A stretch of 64,000 nt of DNA from Diospyros lotus. Its lineage: Eukaryota; Streptophyta; Magnoliopsida; Ericales; Ebenaceae. The stretch covers positions 13,663,925-13,727,924 of the forward strand of contig NC_068339.1 in NCBI RefSeq assembly GCF_014633365.1, in the 5' to 3' direction. The notes under the pieces were generated by a model, which was given only the letters and a program-made list of their open reading frames with translations, made no database searches and had not been told where the DNA came from. This document shows positions 37,326 to 50,700 of this stretch, one piece after another; the stretch's first letter is position 1; each line of letters begins with the position of its first letter. The translations under genes and the position numbers were made by a program.

Positions 37326-37435
37326 GAGCATTCACATTTATTTCGAGTTTAATTGTGTGCACTATTAGCATCTTCAACATGAGTATTCACATTTATTTCG
37401 AGTTTAATTGTATGCACTATTGACATCTTCAACAT
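37326..37435 (+). repeat. Two 55-bp tandem repeats
   Basis: Units 37326-37380 and 37381-37435 are adjacent and share all but about four bases (start gag[c/t]attcacatttatttcg, end tcttcaacat). Confidence 0.9.
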
Positions 37436-38733
37436 GAACTTAAAGTCTATCATTTTTTTAAAAAAAAAAATTATTGAATCTTTTTTTCACAAAATAATCA
37501 CCACTTCTTGTTTTCCATTATTTATTTTAAAAAGACAACAATATAAGCAAAATACGACATCTTTACTTATATTATATTTCAATCAATTACCAAATTTATT
37601 GAACCAAACTGGAATGAGTCGTCTTGATTTCGAGGTTGACACTAGACCTCTCTGCAAGTAGACTCTTCTAATTTGATCTTGAATATTAATATTATAATTT
37701 ATTATTGTAGTTCTTATTCCAAAATGCATAAGAAATTGTGTAACATCAATTTGCTCAATACTTGTTTTGTTAACTTGTTCATTTTCTTCGATAGAAATTT
37801 CCTCTATACTTGCTTTCTTTGTTCACAATTTTCTTCAATATTTGCTTTTTTTGTATCATCATTGTAAAAGAATAAAATTATTTATAAATTGTAAAAAATA
37901 CTGTAATGGTTATTACTGGACCATTATATACTTATTTTTTTCAATACTTACTTTTTCATCTTTTTACTAATACATACATAACACACGAAGTATACTTCTA
38001 ATAATATAATAGAATGCATGCTATTTCTTTCATCGAACATTATTTTCAAAATTTTAGTTTGAGTAAATTACAATGGACTCCCCCAAGGCTTCAATAAATT
38101 GCAACAGGAACCTACACATTGTGAAAACTACACTTGACTCTAATTAGGATTACCTCCTCATTCAATGTAAATCTAACTATAAGGGATGGCCTGATATAAC
38201 TTTTGAACGGTATGAATAGTTTACTCAATAATATATAATTTTAAAAACTGAAGGGTATGCTATGAAAATGAACACGGGCAGACCGGAATGGAAGAGTTAG
38301 GTTTAAAATTAGCAGCCCAATTTTAAGTTGGGCTGTTCTCCTATTGGGCCATAATATGCTTTCTTATTTGAAGCCCAAATCGTTTTTTAATTCATTTTAT
38401 TTAGGGCCCAAATTCATTAAAGCCCACCTATAATAACTCTGATATTGAAAGAAAAGAGAAAGAGAAGAGAAAGGTAAATCAAGCTTTTACATAAAGTAAC
38501 AAATATATATATATTTTAATGATTGGTTTTTGTAACCTTAATTAACATCAAAGTACATTTGTTTACAGAGCTATCTACTAATATATCGTTTGTTAAAATG
38601 AATAAGATAAGATTGTATCAATATAAAGTTTGAATGCTTTTCAAACTAAGATATGACATAGTTAAGATAAGGCTGGAAAATATTCTAAATTTTTTATTAA
38701 ATTATTTGTTAAATTTTTTGAAATGTATTGGAT
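37436..38733. other. Intergenic region, nothing recognised
   Basis: Very AT-rich. Open frames up to 75 residues at 37434-37970 are Phe/Ile/Leu-rich from composition. No gene is supported. Confidence 0.5.
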
Positions 38734-39891
38734 CAAAGCTGGCCCAACCAATTTGGGGGCTCGAGGAGAAAATTTTTTTTGTGACCTTCTTAAGAGTATT
38801 ATTTTTTTATTAAAAATTTTTATCATTTCATTTAATTAAAGTTAAAGTTCAATCAACTACAAAATTTGATAATTTCTTAATGATAGTCAATTTTTAACTA
38901 AAATATAATATCTCAGAGATTAAAAAATGCTAAATAACCTACTACAATAAACAAAGAAAAAACAAAACTAATTTTTTCTTGAAACTCTAAGAAGGTCAAT
39001 TGCAACTTGAGTAAAAAACTATATATTCCTGATTTTTTTATAGAAGAAAACAAAATAAACTATTAAACAGATAACATTAAAAAGGTAAAGTTCACCAATA
39101 ATGAACAAATTTTATTCCACAAATATGCGTTGACCTATATTCAGTTTTATGTAAAATTCATTTTTCTTACCTTTTGAGATACAAAATCGTTGATTAAATC
39201 TCCATAATTAAGTTTATCTAATAAACCATATTCAATGGATAATATAGTTAATCCATTCAATATTTCTTGCGACATAGTTGACCTCAAATATAACTTTATC
39301 AATTTCAATTTTAATTTTTCTTTTACAACATAAGCCACTAAAACTAGAATTGTGAATAATATTCTATAAGCAGCAATATATGCATTTGAAAAATAATCGA
39401 CTCTTTTGATGTAGTAAAGAATTTTCAATGTATTATTTTTTTTCTCTTAAAAAGTATCTTAACACTCTTAATTCTAAAAATAAATCTAAACCATCTATAT
39501 TAGAAAGTCAATCAAATTTAAGAATATTTTGAAGATTCAAACAATATTTTTTTAAAACATCTTCATCTATTGATTTTAATTTTTTAAAATTGTTTAGAAA
39601 TCTAATTTTTTTTTTCATATATTTCAAATTACTCAAACCTATTTCGAAGTGAATAAATGACTTAATCAATCGTGTATATAAAATAATCAACTCTAAAGGA
39701 TTCTTCAATAGATTGTGTTTTATCATCATTGATATTTTCATCAAATTATATTTTATATTTAATTTTTAATAAAATATTTATTATTAAAAAATAAAAATAT
39801 ATATAAATAACAAATTTTTAAAATTTGGGGCCCTCCTAATTTGGGGGCCCCAAGCGGCCGCCTTGCTGGCTTTACGGTAAGGCCGGCTCTA
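38734..39891 (-). mobile_element. hAT transposon relic with decayed transposase C-terminus
   Basis: A perfect 8-bp target duplication, TATTGGAT, flanks it at 38726-38733 and 39892-39899. The ends are imperfect inverted repeats: CAAAGCTGGCC on the left and TAGAGCCGGCC as reverse complement of the right, with subterminal GGGGGC/GGGGCCC blocks. The minus strand has two broken frames (39744-39508 and 39428-39147). The second carries KLKLIKLYLRSTMSQE and LTILSIEYGLLDKL, which I recognise as the C-terminal dimerisation region of plant hAT transposases of the DUF4371/zinc-finger MYM type. The preceding ERSFSKLK-like step is damaged and the N-terminal and RNase H-like core are missing. It is a 1.16-kb internally deleted, dead copy, probably related to the element at 12711-13406 by its end type. 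Confidence 0.85.
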
Positions 39892-39899
39892 TATTGGAT

Positions 39900-40959
39900 G
39901 ACATATTTATTATTTTTTCTTATCTGTAAAATTTAAAATTATTTATTTTAAAAGGAAAAAGATAAAGATATCTAAAAAATTGCAGATAAAAAATTATGTA
40001 ATTTTTTTTCCCGATGATCACTAAATAAGTTTAATAAACACATTAAAAATGACAAAAATTTTGAATATTTTTCATATCTTATATTTTTTGCTCTATATTT
40101 TAATTAACAAACACTACCTAAAATTACAATGTACCATCACTTTTTACCCCTAACAACTTTTTTTTCTCTATTCAAGATCAAGAGTTACAAAAACATATTC
40201 TCGCGAATTTTATTACTCAAATCTTTCTTAGCCTATAATCTTTTCTCTAATTTAAAAGTCACAACAAATAAATTTTACCATAGACTCAAATTATAATATA
40301 CTCGTAATTTCTTAATTTAGTGTTTTTCATGTGGTTAACAACTTAGAAACACATGTTTTGCTATATTAACAAATGATTTTGAGTGAAAATATAACAATAA
40401 CGATGATAACTCAAAGTTTTAATCTCGCTCAACTGGATCGAAAAGAAGTTATAAATTTTTAAAAATTTAACCAATGCCGCTATTGTTAATTGTATTTAGA
40501 TACTATAAAAATTGTAAAATTATGTGCAAAAGTAATAGTTATTAGTTATGATAGAAAATTTATATTAATAGTAAAAAAACTCTAAAAACCAAGATAAATG
40601 AAATTTTAATAACTCATTAAAGCATAATAAATTATAAAATAATTAAATATATAATATGTTAATAAAAAAAATTAAAAATAAGTTACATGCCCAACATGAT
40701 TTGGAATATATCTACCATACTAGCAAATTAAGAATTCATTAACCAAGCCCCCAACACAAGTTCAACGGTTTTAAGCGCGTACTTTGCATGCCTGTGTCGC
40801 CAAGTAGTGTGAGTTCGATTCTTAGGCCATGCAAGTGTATACCTTGATTTATTTTTTTTGTGATGGCTTGAGGACGGGCTGGCGAGTAACACTCATGATC
40901 GTGTATAATTTCAAAAAATAAAATAAAATTTATTAACCAAAGTGTAAACGAACCCTAAT
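39900..40959. other. Intergenic region with a possible tRNA-derived SINE fragment
   Basis: AT-rich, no gene. At 40757-40920 the words caacggttttaagcgcgtact and GTTCGATTC (40813-40821) are spaced like box A and box B of an RNA polymerase III promoter, followed by a T-run. This suggests an old SINE copy. Confidence 0.4.
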
Positions 40960-41209
40960 CAAATATAGCTTCGAGTTGTCCTCACGGGCGTAGCACGGAT
41001 GACAGTCAGATAGCAGATTACAGACAAGGATACAGGTTCGAGTCATGACAGCTGCAGTGTGGGAGTTTCATCCTTTTATGGGGGTGGCTCCTTGTGGGCA
41101 TTATGCATTGTGCCTTCTACTTGGTGCGCCGCCGTATACCGTAATTAACCCCTATCATGTATACGAGATAGTGTGTGGGGCCCTTGCAGGCAAATGTAGC
41201 TTCGAGTTG
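40960..41209 (+). mobile_element. SINE-like insertion upstream of the UBP gene, 19-bp target duplication
   Basis: Direct repeats caaat[a/g]tagcttcgagttg at 40960-40978 and 41191-41209 (18 of 19 match) enclose 212 bp. The insert contains GGTTCGAGTC at 41035-41044, a good tRNA box B, with a possible box A about 45 nt earlier (gggcgtagcacgg). The rest is unusually GC-rich for this region. It lies 525 bp before the UBP ATG, so it could contribute to that promoter. No poly(A) end is visible; the family is not identified. Confidence 0.55.
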
Positions 41210-41587
41210 GAGACGTTACTGCCCTACGGGTGGCTTCCACCCTTCCAATTATGGGCGTTGTCCCACATTTACATTCCCACCACAGAAAATCGAAACCTGT
41301 CAAAAAGTGAAGTTGCATTATAATCTTGGGTGAAACTGATATCCTACTTCGCAGAAAATCTGGCGTCTGCTACTTTTGCTTATAAAAGTTCGCCACTTGT
41401 CACCCCAGGGGCTCCATTGTCAATAACAGTTTATTATTGTTACAATGAAATGGCAAAATTACCCTCAACTAGTGACGTTTATGATATCTATTCGTTGAAT
41501 TCACACGCCCACAGTTGCCGACCTGCAGGATACGAGGACGGGATAGAAATCAGGTGTAACGAGCACACGGTGAACTCATCTCGCTGA

Positions 41588-41594
41588 TATAAAC
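41588..41594 (+). promoter_or_regulatory. Candidate TATA box of the UBP gene
   Basis: TATAAAC, about 140 bases before the ATG at 41734. Confidence 0.45.
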
Positions 41595-41622
41595 GCGCAC
41601 ATATATATATATGTTTGGAAGT

Positions 41623-41630
41623 AGGGTTTA
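41623..41630 (+). promoter_or_regulatory. Telo-box-like element in the UBP leader
   Basis: AGGGTTTA, the plant telo-box core often found near transcription starts of housekeeping and growth-linked genes, sits 30 bases after the candidate TATA box. Confidence 0.35.
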
Positions 41631-41733
41631 ATGGTGTGTTGCTGGTTCGCTTGTCTCTCCAGCGAAAGCCGAAACGACGAGAGAGAAAGCTAGAGCGAAA
41701 GAGAGGATTTTGTACGAACTCTGAAGGGGCTTG

Positions 41734-44700
41734 ATGGCTGAAGCTCGGATCAGTTCCGGCGCATCAACCACAAAGCCGGACGGCCCGTCGGATTATCAGC
41801 CTCCGGCATTGGTTGAAACCCTTTTCCATAGGAGAATCGATTTTCTCCCGGCGAGGAAGCCGTTCACCGGGTTCAGTAATGGCGGTGGAGGTTTCCGATT
41901 GGAGACTCTGAACCCGACAGGGCGGGGATTCGCAGAGAGGGTCGAACCAGGGAAGCGGGTCGATTTCGGCGGGGAAGAAAGCCGATGGGTCGGAGTTTTT
42001 GGACGCTGGTTTGGATCCCGAGCTCAGTTTTAGCATCAGTTTCAAGAGAATTGTGAGTTAGCCTTGATTATCTTTGATTCATCCACGTTGTTTGGTGTTT
42101 TTGGATTTTGGCCAGTTTTGCTCTTCGAGATGCTCTGTGTATGCTTCTGATATGTGCTGTGATTTGGCTTTGCCCATCTCATCTTATGCCTTTCTTTTTT
42201 TTTTTTAATCAGGAGCATATTGCTTTCTTTTTGTATTGAAATTCGAGTACATCATCAGTTCTCTTGTTGGTGGTTTCGGCTCTAGCTTTTGCAGTACTTT
42301 TCAAATACAGTTTTATTTTCAATTCTGTACTTTTTTTTAGTCTCCTATACGATTCGGTTAGTTCTTGCCGATCTACGCTTCTAAAGTGTATATTCTTGTT
42401 CATTGATGATCTATTTTGTGTTTGTTTTAATAGTCTATTATTTCCTTCGCCATCCTTGTTAGCCAAAAGAGGAGCCTCTATTACATACAAGGGATTGTAA
42501 GACAATTCACTCCAGAGCTGTAACACATCTCAGCACGTCCTCGCCTGAAACTATAACAGGCAACGGATGAGGACCTGAAAAGAATCAGTAGCTCCTCATC
42601 AAATTATGGGAATAGCCTTATTGTTAGCCTCAATGAGCAAGATTGATAAACCACCTCAACTCAACTGACACCATAGTTTGAATGAGCTCCTTTCCCATGT
42701 GCAACATTAAATTGAGTGCCTCCAAACTTAATCATACTCTCTTTGGTATATTTCAAAAGGTCAGACCACAGTCCATCATACCTTGATCTCACCACCTTAT
42801 TTCAAGCCTGTCTTGGTCATATGCATGTGTGTAAATAGATATTCAACAAAATAGCTTGGTTGGACACAGAAAACTTCATAATCCCCAGACCCACCAATCT
42901 TATTACATTGTTAATTTGATATTCTTAGTAAGATGATGTTATATTATATAACAATATTTATATAATGCTATCTTATTGTGCTATTATAATCCGAGTGTTA
43001 TAATAGTAATAACAATAATATGCAAGAGCAAATTTGGCTGTGAAAATTAGTTTTAATTGTAAATTCTTAATTTTTGTTTTATAAACTTTTAAACTATTTG
43101 TGAACTTATAGTTCATATGATATATTCACATTCTAAACTAAGTTCATATGATATATTCACATTCTTAAGTTTAGATTTTATTATATTTGCATTCTAAATT
43201 AATAGTTTGATTAATTTATGTGACCATAAATTGACTAGTAATAGATTTAACTTGGTAAATAACTAGGTAACACTGAGACAGCCAGAGGTCTAGAACTCAT
43301 TTAGCTTACTCTTTCTATGGGATTAAGGCTTGGCATTTCTGTGTTGTCTAGAACTCATTTAACAATAGATGATAGAAGACATATAAAAAAATATCTCTCT
43401 CAAATATATTTTCTAATTGTTTAAATTTTGTGTATTTTAGAAAATAACTATTTGAACACTTTTTTTAGTTTTCCAGAGAAAATAATTGTTTTTGGTGTTT
43501 TACAACTGAACATGGTTGTGAAATACGTGTGAAAAAGAAAACTAGAGATAACAATGAATATTAGAGATGAAAAACAAAAAAAAAATGTTTTCAGCAGCTA
43601 AGCAAGCCTCAAATCTCTTTGTAAGTAGCCTTTTTGTTTGGACAGTCTCGCATGGATCAATGCTAACTTGCAATGCTTTGAGAAAAATAGGCCAGGTAAT
43701 GACATGGTGATGCTATTTGCATAGAAGCACAGGAGAGTTTGATATTTGGGACATGTATTCATTTTTTTAATTTTATGGTGGGTGATACTAGAATTTGTGA
43801 ATTGTTGTAATTGTGGGGTGGGCATGCTTAAGAGGTGTCAACATTGTTCTTGAAGGCCCATCCCTTTTTTTGTCACATGGCATATTTGGAGAGACAAGAA
43901 AAGTATAGGGCTTGTTCAGTTGTTGAAAACATTTTCTAATTTTTTAACCTCCCAACTTCTATTGAGAGGTGGAATTTCCAATTAGAAAATAGAAACTCAA
44001 TTTTCTAATGTTTCCTATGAATTGGAAAACATAAAAAAAGATGTTTTCTAAAGTTTCTAGAAATAAATGCTACTGCTTTTCTAAACATAAAATTTTTGAG
44101 CATGTTTAGTCGTAAAATTGAAGTTGAAAATTAGAAAATGTTTTTCTACAACTAAATGGGCTCATAGTGTTTGAGGAAGTAGATTTACAAGTTTCTTATC
44201 TTAAAGGAACCATTCTAGTTCCCCTTTTTTGTTGGATAATGGAGGATATCCCCTCCTTAGTCTTTTTGGTTTAGTTCATTTATGATAATTTCTTTATAAC
44301 TAGTGTCTCATAGCCCTAGCACTTGTAATTCAACCCAAGATTTGTTTTTTTTTTTTTTTTTTAAAATTTAATGTTGAATCCATAGTACACCTTTCTTCCT
44401 AAATCCACATAATGATTGAAATGGGTTAGACCACACTGCCTATTCCCCATTGGAGTGTTTGGCACGGAATTGGATCATGAATTGGGTTACCCCAGTATGA
44501 TTTTTTTTGGCTGAGGCGAGGTGCTTGCCAGGTGAAGCTATTAGGTGGTGTTGCCTACCCTTTTTATGTGGTACAACAATTTGCATTTCTTATTTGTTGT
44601 GAAACACAGACGCGGACACAAGATATGGGACGTAGGGACACGGAATTTTTCCAAAAAGTAGGACACTACACTTTTGAGATAAGTTAATTAATAAAATAAA

Positions 44701-47700
44701 ATATTTATTTTTTTAAAGCATAATAAAGTATGAAAACTATACTCCAATTCACAAAATATGCATTTAAAATTCTTAAGCCAAAATTCCAAATGAGTGACTA
44801 TTCTAATTAGCAATCAACTGACAGTCTGTCCTCTTCGTCCTTTACAATCTAATCGATGTTTAAGAAAGTGTCTGATATGTGTTGGAGGGTTTGACACATT
44901 GGTGACACCAGTACCACAACCCCTAGGAAGTGTAGAGGCTTTATAGCTTATTTGATGTGGGAGTTGTTACTAGTTTCTTAGGTACTTTTGTGTAGGGTTT
45001 GGTCCCTTTTGGCAACCTTTTTATTCTATGCTTTTGCTTATCAGGGGGAAAAAAATCTTGTATGCTTCATCTTTTCACTTCTTGTTGTATTTGGTTGTAT
45101 TTTTTTTTTTTTGCTAAGTATTTGGTTGGAATTTATTTCATTGTTTCATCTTTATAGTGTCATCTTTTTAGAGATGTCCTAGTCGGTTCCTTGATCATTT
45201 GCAAGTTTGAAGTTTGTTTACATTGTGATATTTTTATCACTAACCCAGGGTTTTTACATCTCTACTATCAATTGTTTGTTGTTCTCCACCTATCTTTGAT
45301 GGTACTCACTGAAGTTTACTTGTAATAACAACATTTTTTCTGACCTTCAGTTTGCTGGTCATTCAAGCGCCATCAAACAATTTGTATGTCTTATCAAGAA
45401 TAGGAAAGTTTTGGTTTGCTCATTTTGATTCCAATTCCTCTATCTTGAGTCGGTGTTTCAATATTGCTTCTATCCAAATGGTGAACTTTGTTATGGTGGT
45501 TTTCACGTCATCTTATTTTAACCGTGGCATTAAATGAAGCAGAAAAACTTGCTGTTTTTTTTTTTGTGTGTGTGTGGATTGAACTTTGTATTGTTGAAAT
45601 ATGTATTATCTGCAGTACTGATTAATTTCTGACTCTGAATTCTTGAAATTTATGGTCTGGTTTAATCTCTGTTAAAGTTTGACTTAGTTTTATTTTATCA
45701 CCTACAGGGTGCTGGACTGGAAAATCTTGGAAATACTTGTTTTCTCAATTCAGTATTACAGTGTCTCACATACACAGAGCCTTTAGCAGCGTATTTGCAG
45801 AGTGGGAAGCATAAGTATTCCTGTGAGTCACATTTTCTCTCCCCCATTTGTCTTGGACCTAATTTATGGTTTAAATCCATCCCTTGATTCTTGTAATGCT
45901 TTGTTTTGTATCTGTGATAAGAAAATTTCTTATTTAGGCCGAACTATTTTGTCATTCCAACCTGTAGTGAGATGTCCTAGGGAGAAATGCTGTTTAGTTT
46001 GGGTCAATTGAGATCTTTGACTGCAAAATGGACTTTCGACTAATATGTGATGTATGGGATGCATCTTTTTTTGGAGTTTATTTATTTCTTCATTTGCTGA
46101 TTTTTGCATGTGATGCATAGGTGCTTATAGCTGTGGAAATTCAAATACCATGTTCTCCTAGACTTGGAACTTGAATTGGCAAGTCTTATAGAATCCAAAA
46201 CTTGGGTAGCCACTTTCTCCCTTTCCATTTCATTGTTTTCTGCAGCACAACACTTATTCCCCAACAACAACAACAATCACTAGCCTTAATTCCCCTAGGC
46301 TGGGTTGGAATTCTAGACCTTTAGCTATCTTTATCTATTCCTGTCTCACCCTCATTTTAATCCATATGTGAGAATGTAATTTCTTCATGTCCTTTTGACC
46401 AAGTGGCCCAAGTGTCATCTCCCAAGATACAAAAAACAAAAAACAAAAAAATACTGATGTTCCAATTGGAACTCACTAATAACATGCATGTGTCTCCAAA
46501 TACACTGCAAAGTGAACTGCCATGAGTATATCCACACCTGTCAAGAATTTCTGTACAGAAGCATGCATGCCTGTCTATGGCCATATCCTCTATAAATACT
46601 TGACTGTTAGTCAAGGATTTCCCAGTTTATTTTTCAATATAGAAGAATGATATAACTATCTGGATAATGTCTAATTTCTGCAGTGCTTCCTTAAATGCTC
46701 CTAAGACGAAAAATCTGTGTTTGACGAAGTTGTTATTTGTCCTTGTTGGGGATATTCACAGCCATCTGATTATGCTAAAATAAAGTTGGATTAAGTAACC
46801 CAACTCTGAAGGAAGAACGCTTAGATCTTGCTTGGGCAAGAACGACAAATTGAAAAAACTGTCTCCAAACCTTTGCAATCCCAGCTTTTCCCCCCTTATA
46901 TTCTAAGTATATTTAGTATTATCTCCTTGTTAGTTCTTTTTGGTGTATGTCTCATTCTCTGAAGTTGTGAATTTCTTGAAGGGGATAAATTATTATTATT
47001 AATCTCAAAGAGGCGAAGGAGTTTTCACCCATTTGATCCAATGTGAGCTTGAACATTCCAAAAATGTTTTCACATTATAATAGACTGTTGACAGGCTTTC
47101 CCTTATTTGTTCTTTTTATATTCTAGTTTGGTTGTTGCATATGTGTTCTTCCAATTTCTTTATCTACGTTTCCAGGCTTGCCACCTTATTTTGTTGAAGA
47201 CTATATTCTTATGCTTATGACTTACTTCCTTTCTTGAATTGATTTATGAAGGTCGTACTGCTGGATTTTGTGCATTGTGTGCTATACAGAATCATGTTAG
47301 CCGTGCCCTACAATTAACTGGGAGAATTTTAGCCCCGAAGGATCTTGTCTCAAACTTGCGATGTATCCTTGTACCTCTTTTCACTTTCTGAATTCTGTTA
47401 AAGATAGTTGACATTTTTTTATTCTTATTGTTAGATTTATATGCTCCAATTTCTTCATCATCTTCCTGCATTAGCAGTTTTTTCCCCCCCAAGAAAAAGA
47501 AATACTATTGCAGACTTTTCATGCAGTTTTCTGTTTTTGGATATTGTGGAAAAAAAAATTCTCTTGTGGTTCTAAATTTCCTTTTTAATTTTACTAAATA
47601 AGCCGAAGTGGGACTAAGGCTTATGATTGTTGTTATTTGCGTAGCAACACTCTGCAGAATTGAGTCCAAACTGTAGTTTCGGTAAGCTTGAAAGTATTCC

Positions 47701-50700
47701 AAATGTTCTAGACATTTATCTGGTGGTGTGAGAAGGCATTTCCTGCTTGTTCAATTAAGCATAGAAAGGAAAAGGAGTACAAATTTGGGGTTTGGGGGGG
47801 GGGGGGGGGATCCAGTGCTACTTTCACACAGGATGTTTTCTTTTTCATTCTGTTTTGTGGAATTTGGATTCTTAACCACATATTAGGTATATCTCGCAAC
47901 TTCCGGAATGCTAGACAGGAGGATGCTCATGAGTACATGGTAAATCTGCTGGAATCAATGCACAAATGCTGCTTACCTGCAGGAGTGCCAAGTGAATCAC
48001 CAAGTGCTTATGAGAAAAGTTTGGTCCACAAGATCTTTGGTGGCAGTCTCCGCAGTCAGGTGACCTTGGGCTTGCTTACTCTTTTCAGTTTTTTGGTTTT
48101 TTTTTTTTGGGAAAAAATTCTGGGAATTGCTCAAACCAAGAAAGTATTAGACCGTGTTTTTCTTGATTGATAGTATTGTTATCTTTCAGGTGAAATGCAT
48201 GCAATGCTCCTTCTGCTCCAACAAGTTCGATCCATTCTTGGATTTAAGTCTTGAAATTAACAAGGCTGAATCATTGTATAAGGCGATTGTGCACTTCACC
48301 ACCAAAGAATATTTAGATGGAGGAGAGAGGCAATACCAATGTCAGAAGTGCAAACAAAAAGTAAAGGCTCTCAAGCAGCTTACAATTTACAAAGCACCCT
48401 ATGTTCTTACTATCCATCTAAAGCGGTTTGGTGCGCATCAACCAGGGCAGAAGATTGACAGGAAAGTCCAGTTTGATCCCACGTTGGACTTAAAATCTTT
48501 TGTCAGTGGTCCATATGTAAGTGAACTTTTTATTAATACATGCTATGGCAGTTGGAAACATGGGTTACTGAGAATTTTTATTAATAAAATTTGGACCAAA
48601 ACTTTTTCTTCAGCCTAATTTCCCAAAAGAGCTTGAAATATCATACGATTTAAACAAGTTCTGTCCAAATTTTGATCTTGTATTGATATTCAAAAGGATT
48701 TTATTTTCTCATTAATTAAGAAAAGTTATTCAATGACCTTTGCTGCAATGGAAAATGGGATTGAGATCTATTACCAATACATAATGGGAACGAACTTTTG
48801 GAAACAAGTTGACGAATGTGGAAGCAGTGATATTGGTATTAACGTTCAAAAGGATTTTACTTTTCACATTAACTAAGATTTGAGTTATTCAATGCAGAAA
48901 GATTTGAGTTATTCAATGAGCTTTCTGCAATGGAAAAGGACATTGAGATCTATTACAAGTACGTAGTGGGAACAACTTTTGGAAAGAAATTTTAACAATA
49001 TGGAAGAAAAAAGGGGCTGAAAGCTTGCACCTGATAATACCCTAGCAGGCATTCACCTAATTTCTACCTATTTCTCTTGGTTTTATCTGATAATATCCTC
49101 CATTAAACTTGTGCAATTCTGAGTCACATAATCCTATCAGTATTTAAGTCTGGCATACTGATGACATAGGATATAATGGTTTTACAAAGGATTTGGCCAA
49201 GAATAGAGATGGGTGGAGGTCTAGAATTCATGTAGCTGACCCCACCTAGTGGGAATTAGGTTTTTGATTGTTATTATTTTTGGCTATTACTCTAAAGAGA
49301 GACAAGATAAAAGTCAAACGCATACCCGCCTGCTGTGTTGGTTCTATGGCAGGGTAAACATTTCTGTGGGTGTTTGGAACCTTGCACATGGTGATTTTCA
49401 CATTGTGGAATTTTGGATGGTAGATTTACTTGACTAAAAATTAATATAATTATGTTACTTGAGTACCAAGTGGATAAATGACAAGGTAGTAGTTCATGTA
49501 CATTTGTTGACCCAACATTTAAAGTTCGCCGCCTGGAAGAAACAACACAGCCCCTCCTGTGTGGTCATGTGCTGCAATTTGTTGTTTGATTTCCCTTTTG
49601 ATATTTTTTTGAGGAATTGCTTTTTCTCCCTAATTGTGACTATTTTTGCTCGCCTTTTTCGTACTTGAAGGATGGAGATTTAAGGTACACACTTTATGGT
49701 GTTCTTGTGCATGACGGTTGGAGCACACATTCTGGTCATTATTACTGCTTTGTTCGCACATCCAGCGGAATGTGGTACTCCCTTAATGATCATCAGGTAT
49801 TATATATTTATCTCTATTGGTGATCTGTCAGGGTTGTTTCAATGCATGTTGAGAGTGAACTTTTATTTTGATAACCTTCTTTTCGTTAGTATGTTTTTTT
49901 TGTTCTCCATGTTATTTGAGATAAATAAATTTGTGTTGTGTAAAGATTATTGTCATTATTGTCTCACTTTTTCTTTTTCTTTTTTTTTTTGGGGTGGGCG
50001 GGGTGGATTTTCTGCTTTAGTTGAATGGCTGACACTGTCAAATACTTATCATTGTTGCATCATTGGAACGGAAAATGATGTGCGGTGCCTTGACATGGTT
50101 GAAACCATGGCATATCTCCGAGAAAAAAAAAAAATGTTGGGGCTTTTAATACAATGGTCTTTTTTCAACCATGGCATATCTCTGAGAAAAAAGAAAATGT
50201 TGGGGCTTTTAATACAATGGTCTTTTGTTTTGCTTGATTTAATACAGTGGTCTTAAATAATTGGTGCAACTGTATAGCTTTATTTGGTATGATTAAGACA
50301 TCAATCTTGCTGTCGTGATAAGTGACTTGGTTAAATTTTTCTAGGTGTTCATATTGTTGATGCCATTGTATGTGGTCTGTGATTGTTAAATGTGGCTAGT
50401 AACATATGATAAATATGGTTTACTCAGATTTCAGGGATCAAAGTGTTCTTTTTATGGATATATTTGTTGTGGCATGACCTTCTCAAGATATTCTTCTTGC
50501 ATGTCTAATAGAATTTGAGATTGCCTGGTGTGCCTTGAAATTAGTTGTCAGTCTCCCTGCTAAATGTATTGCCTTGATACTCAGCTGTGCTGGAAGACAG
50601 TTTTATTTGATCTCAACTTATTTTTTTCTTGGCGGAATGCATGCTTCAGTGTGATGTAATTGATAGTTGCCCTGATCCATGGTGCGGCCCTTAATTATAT

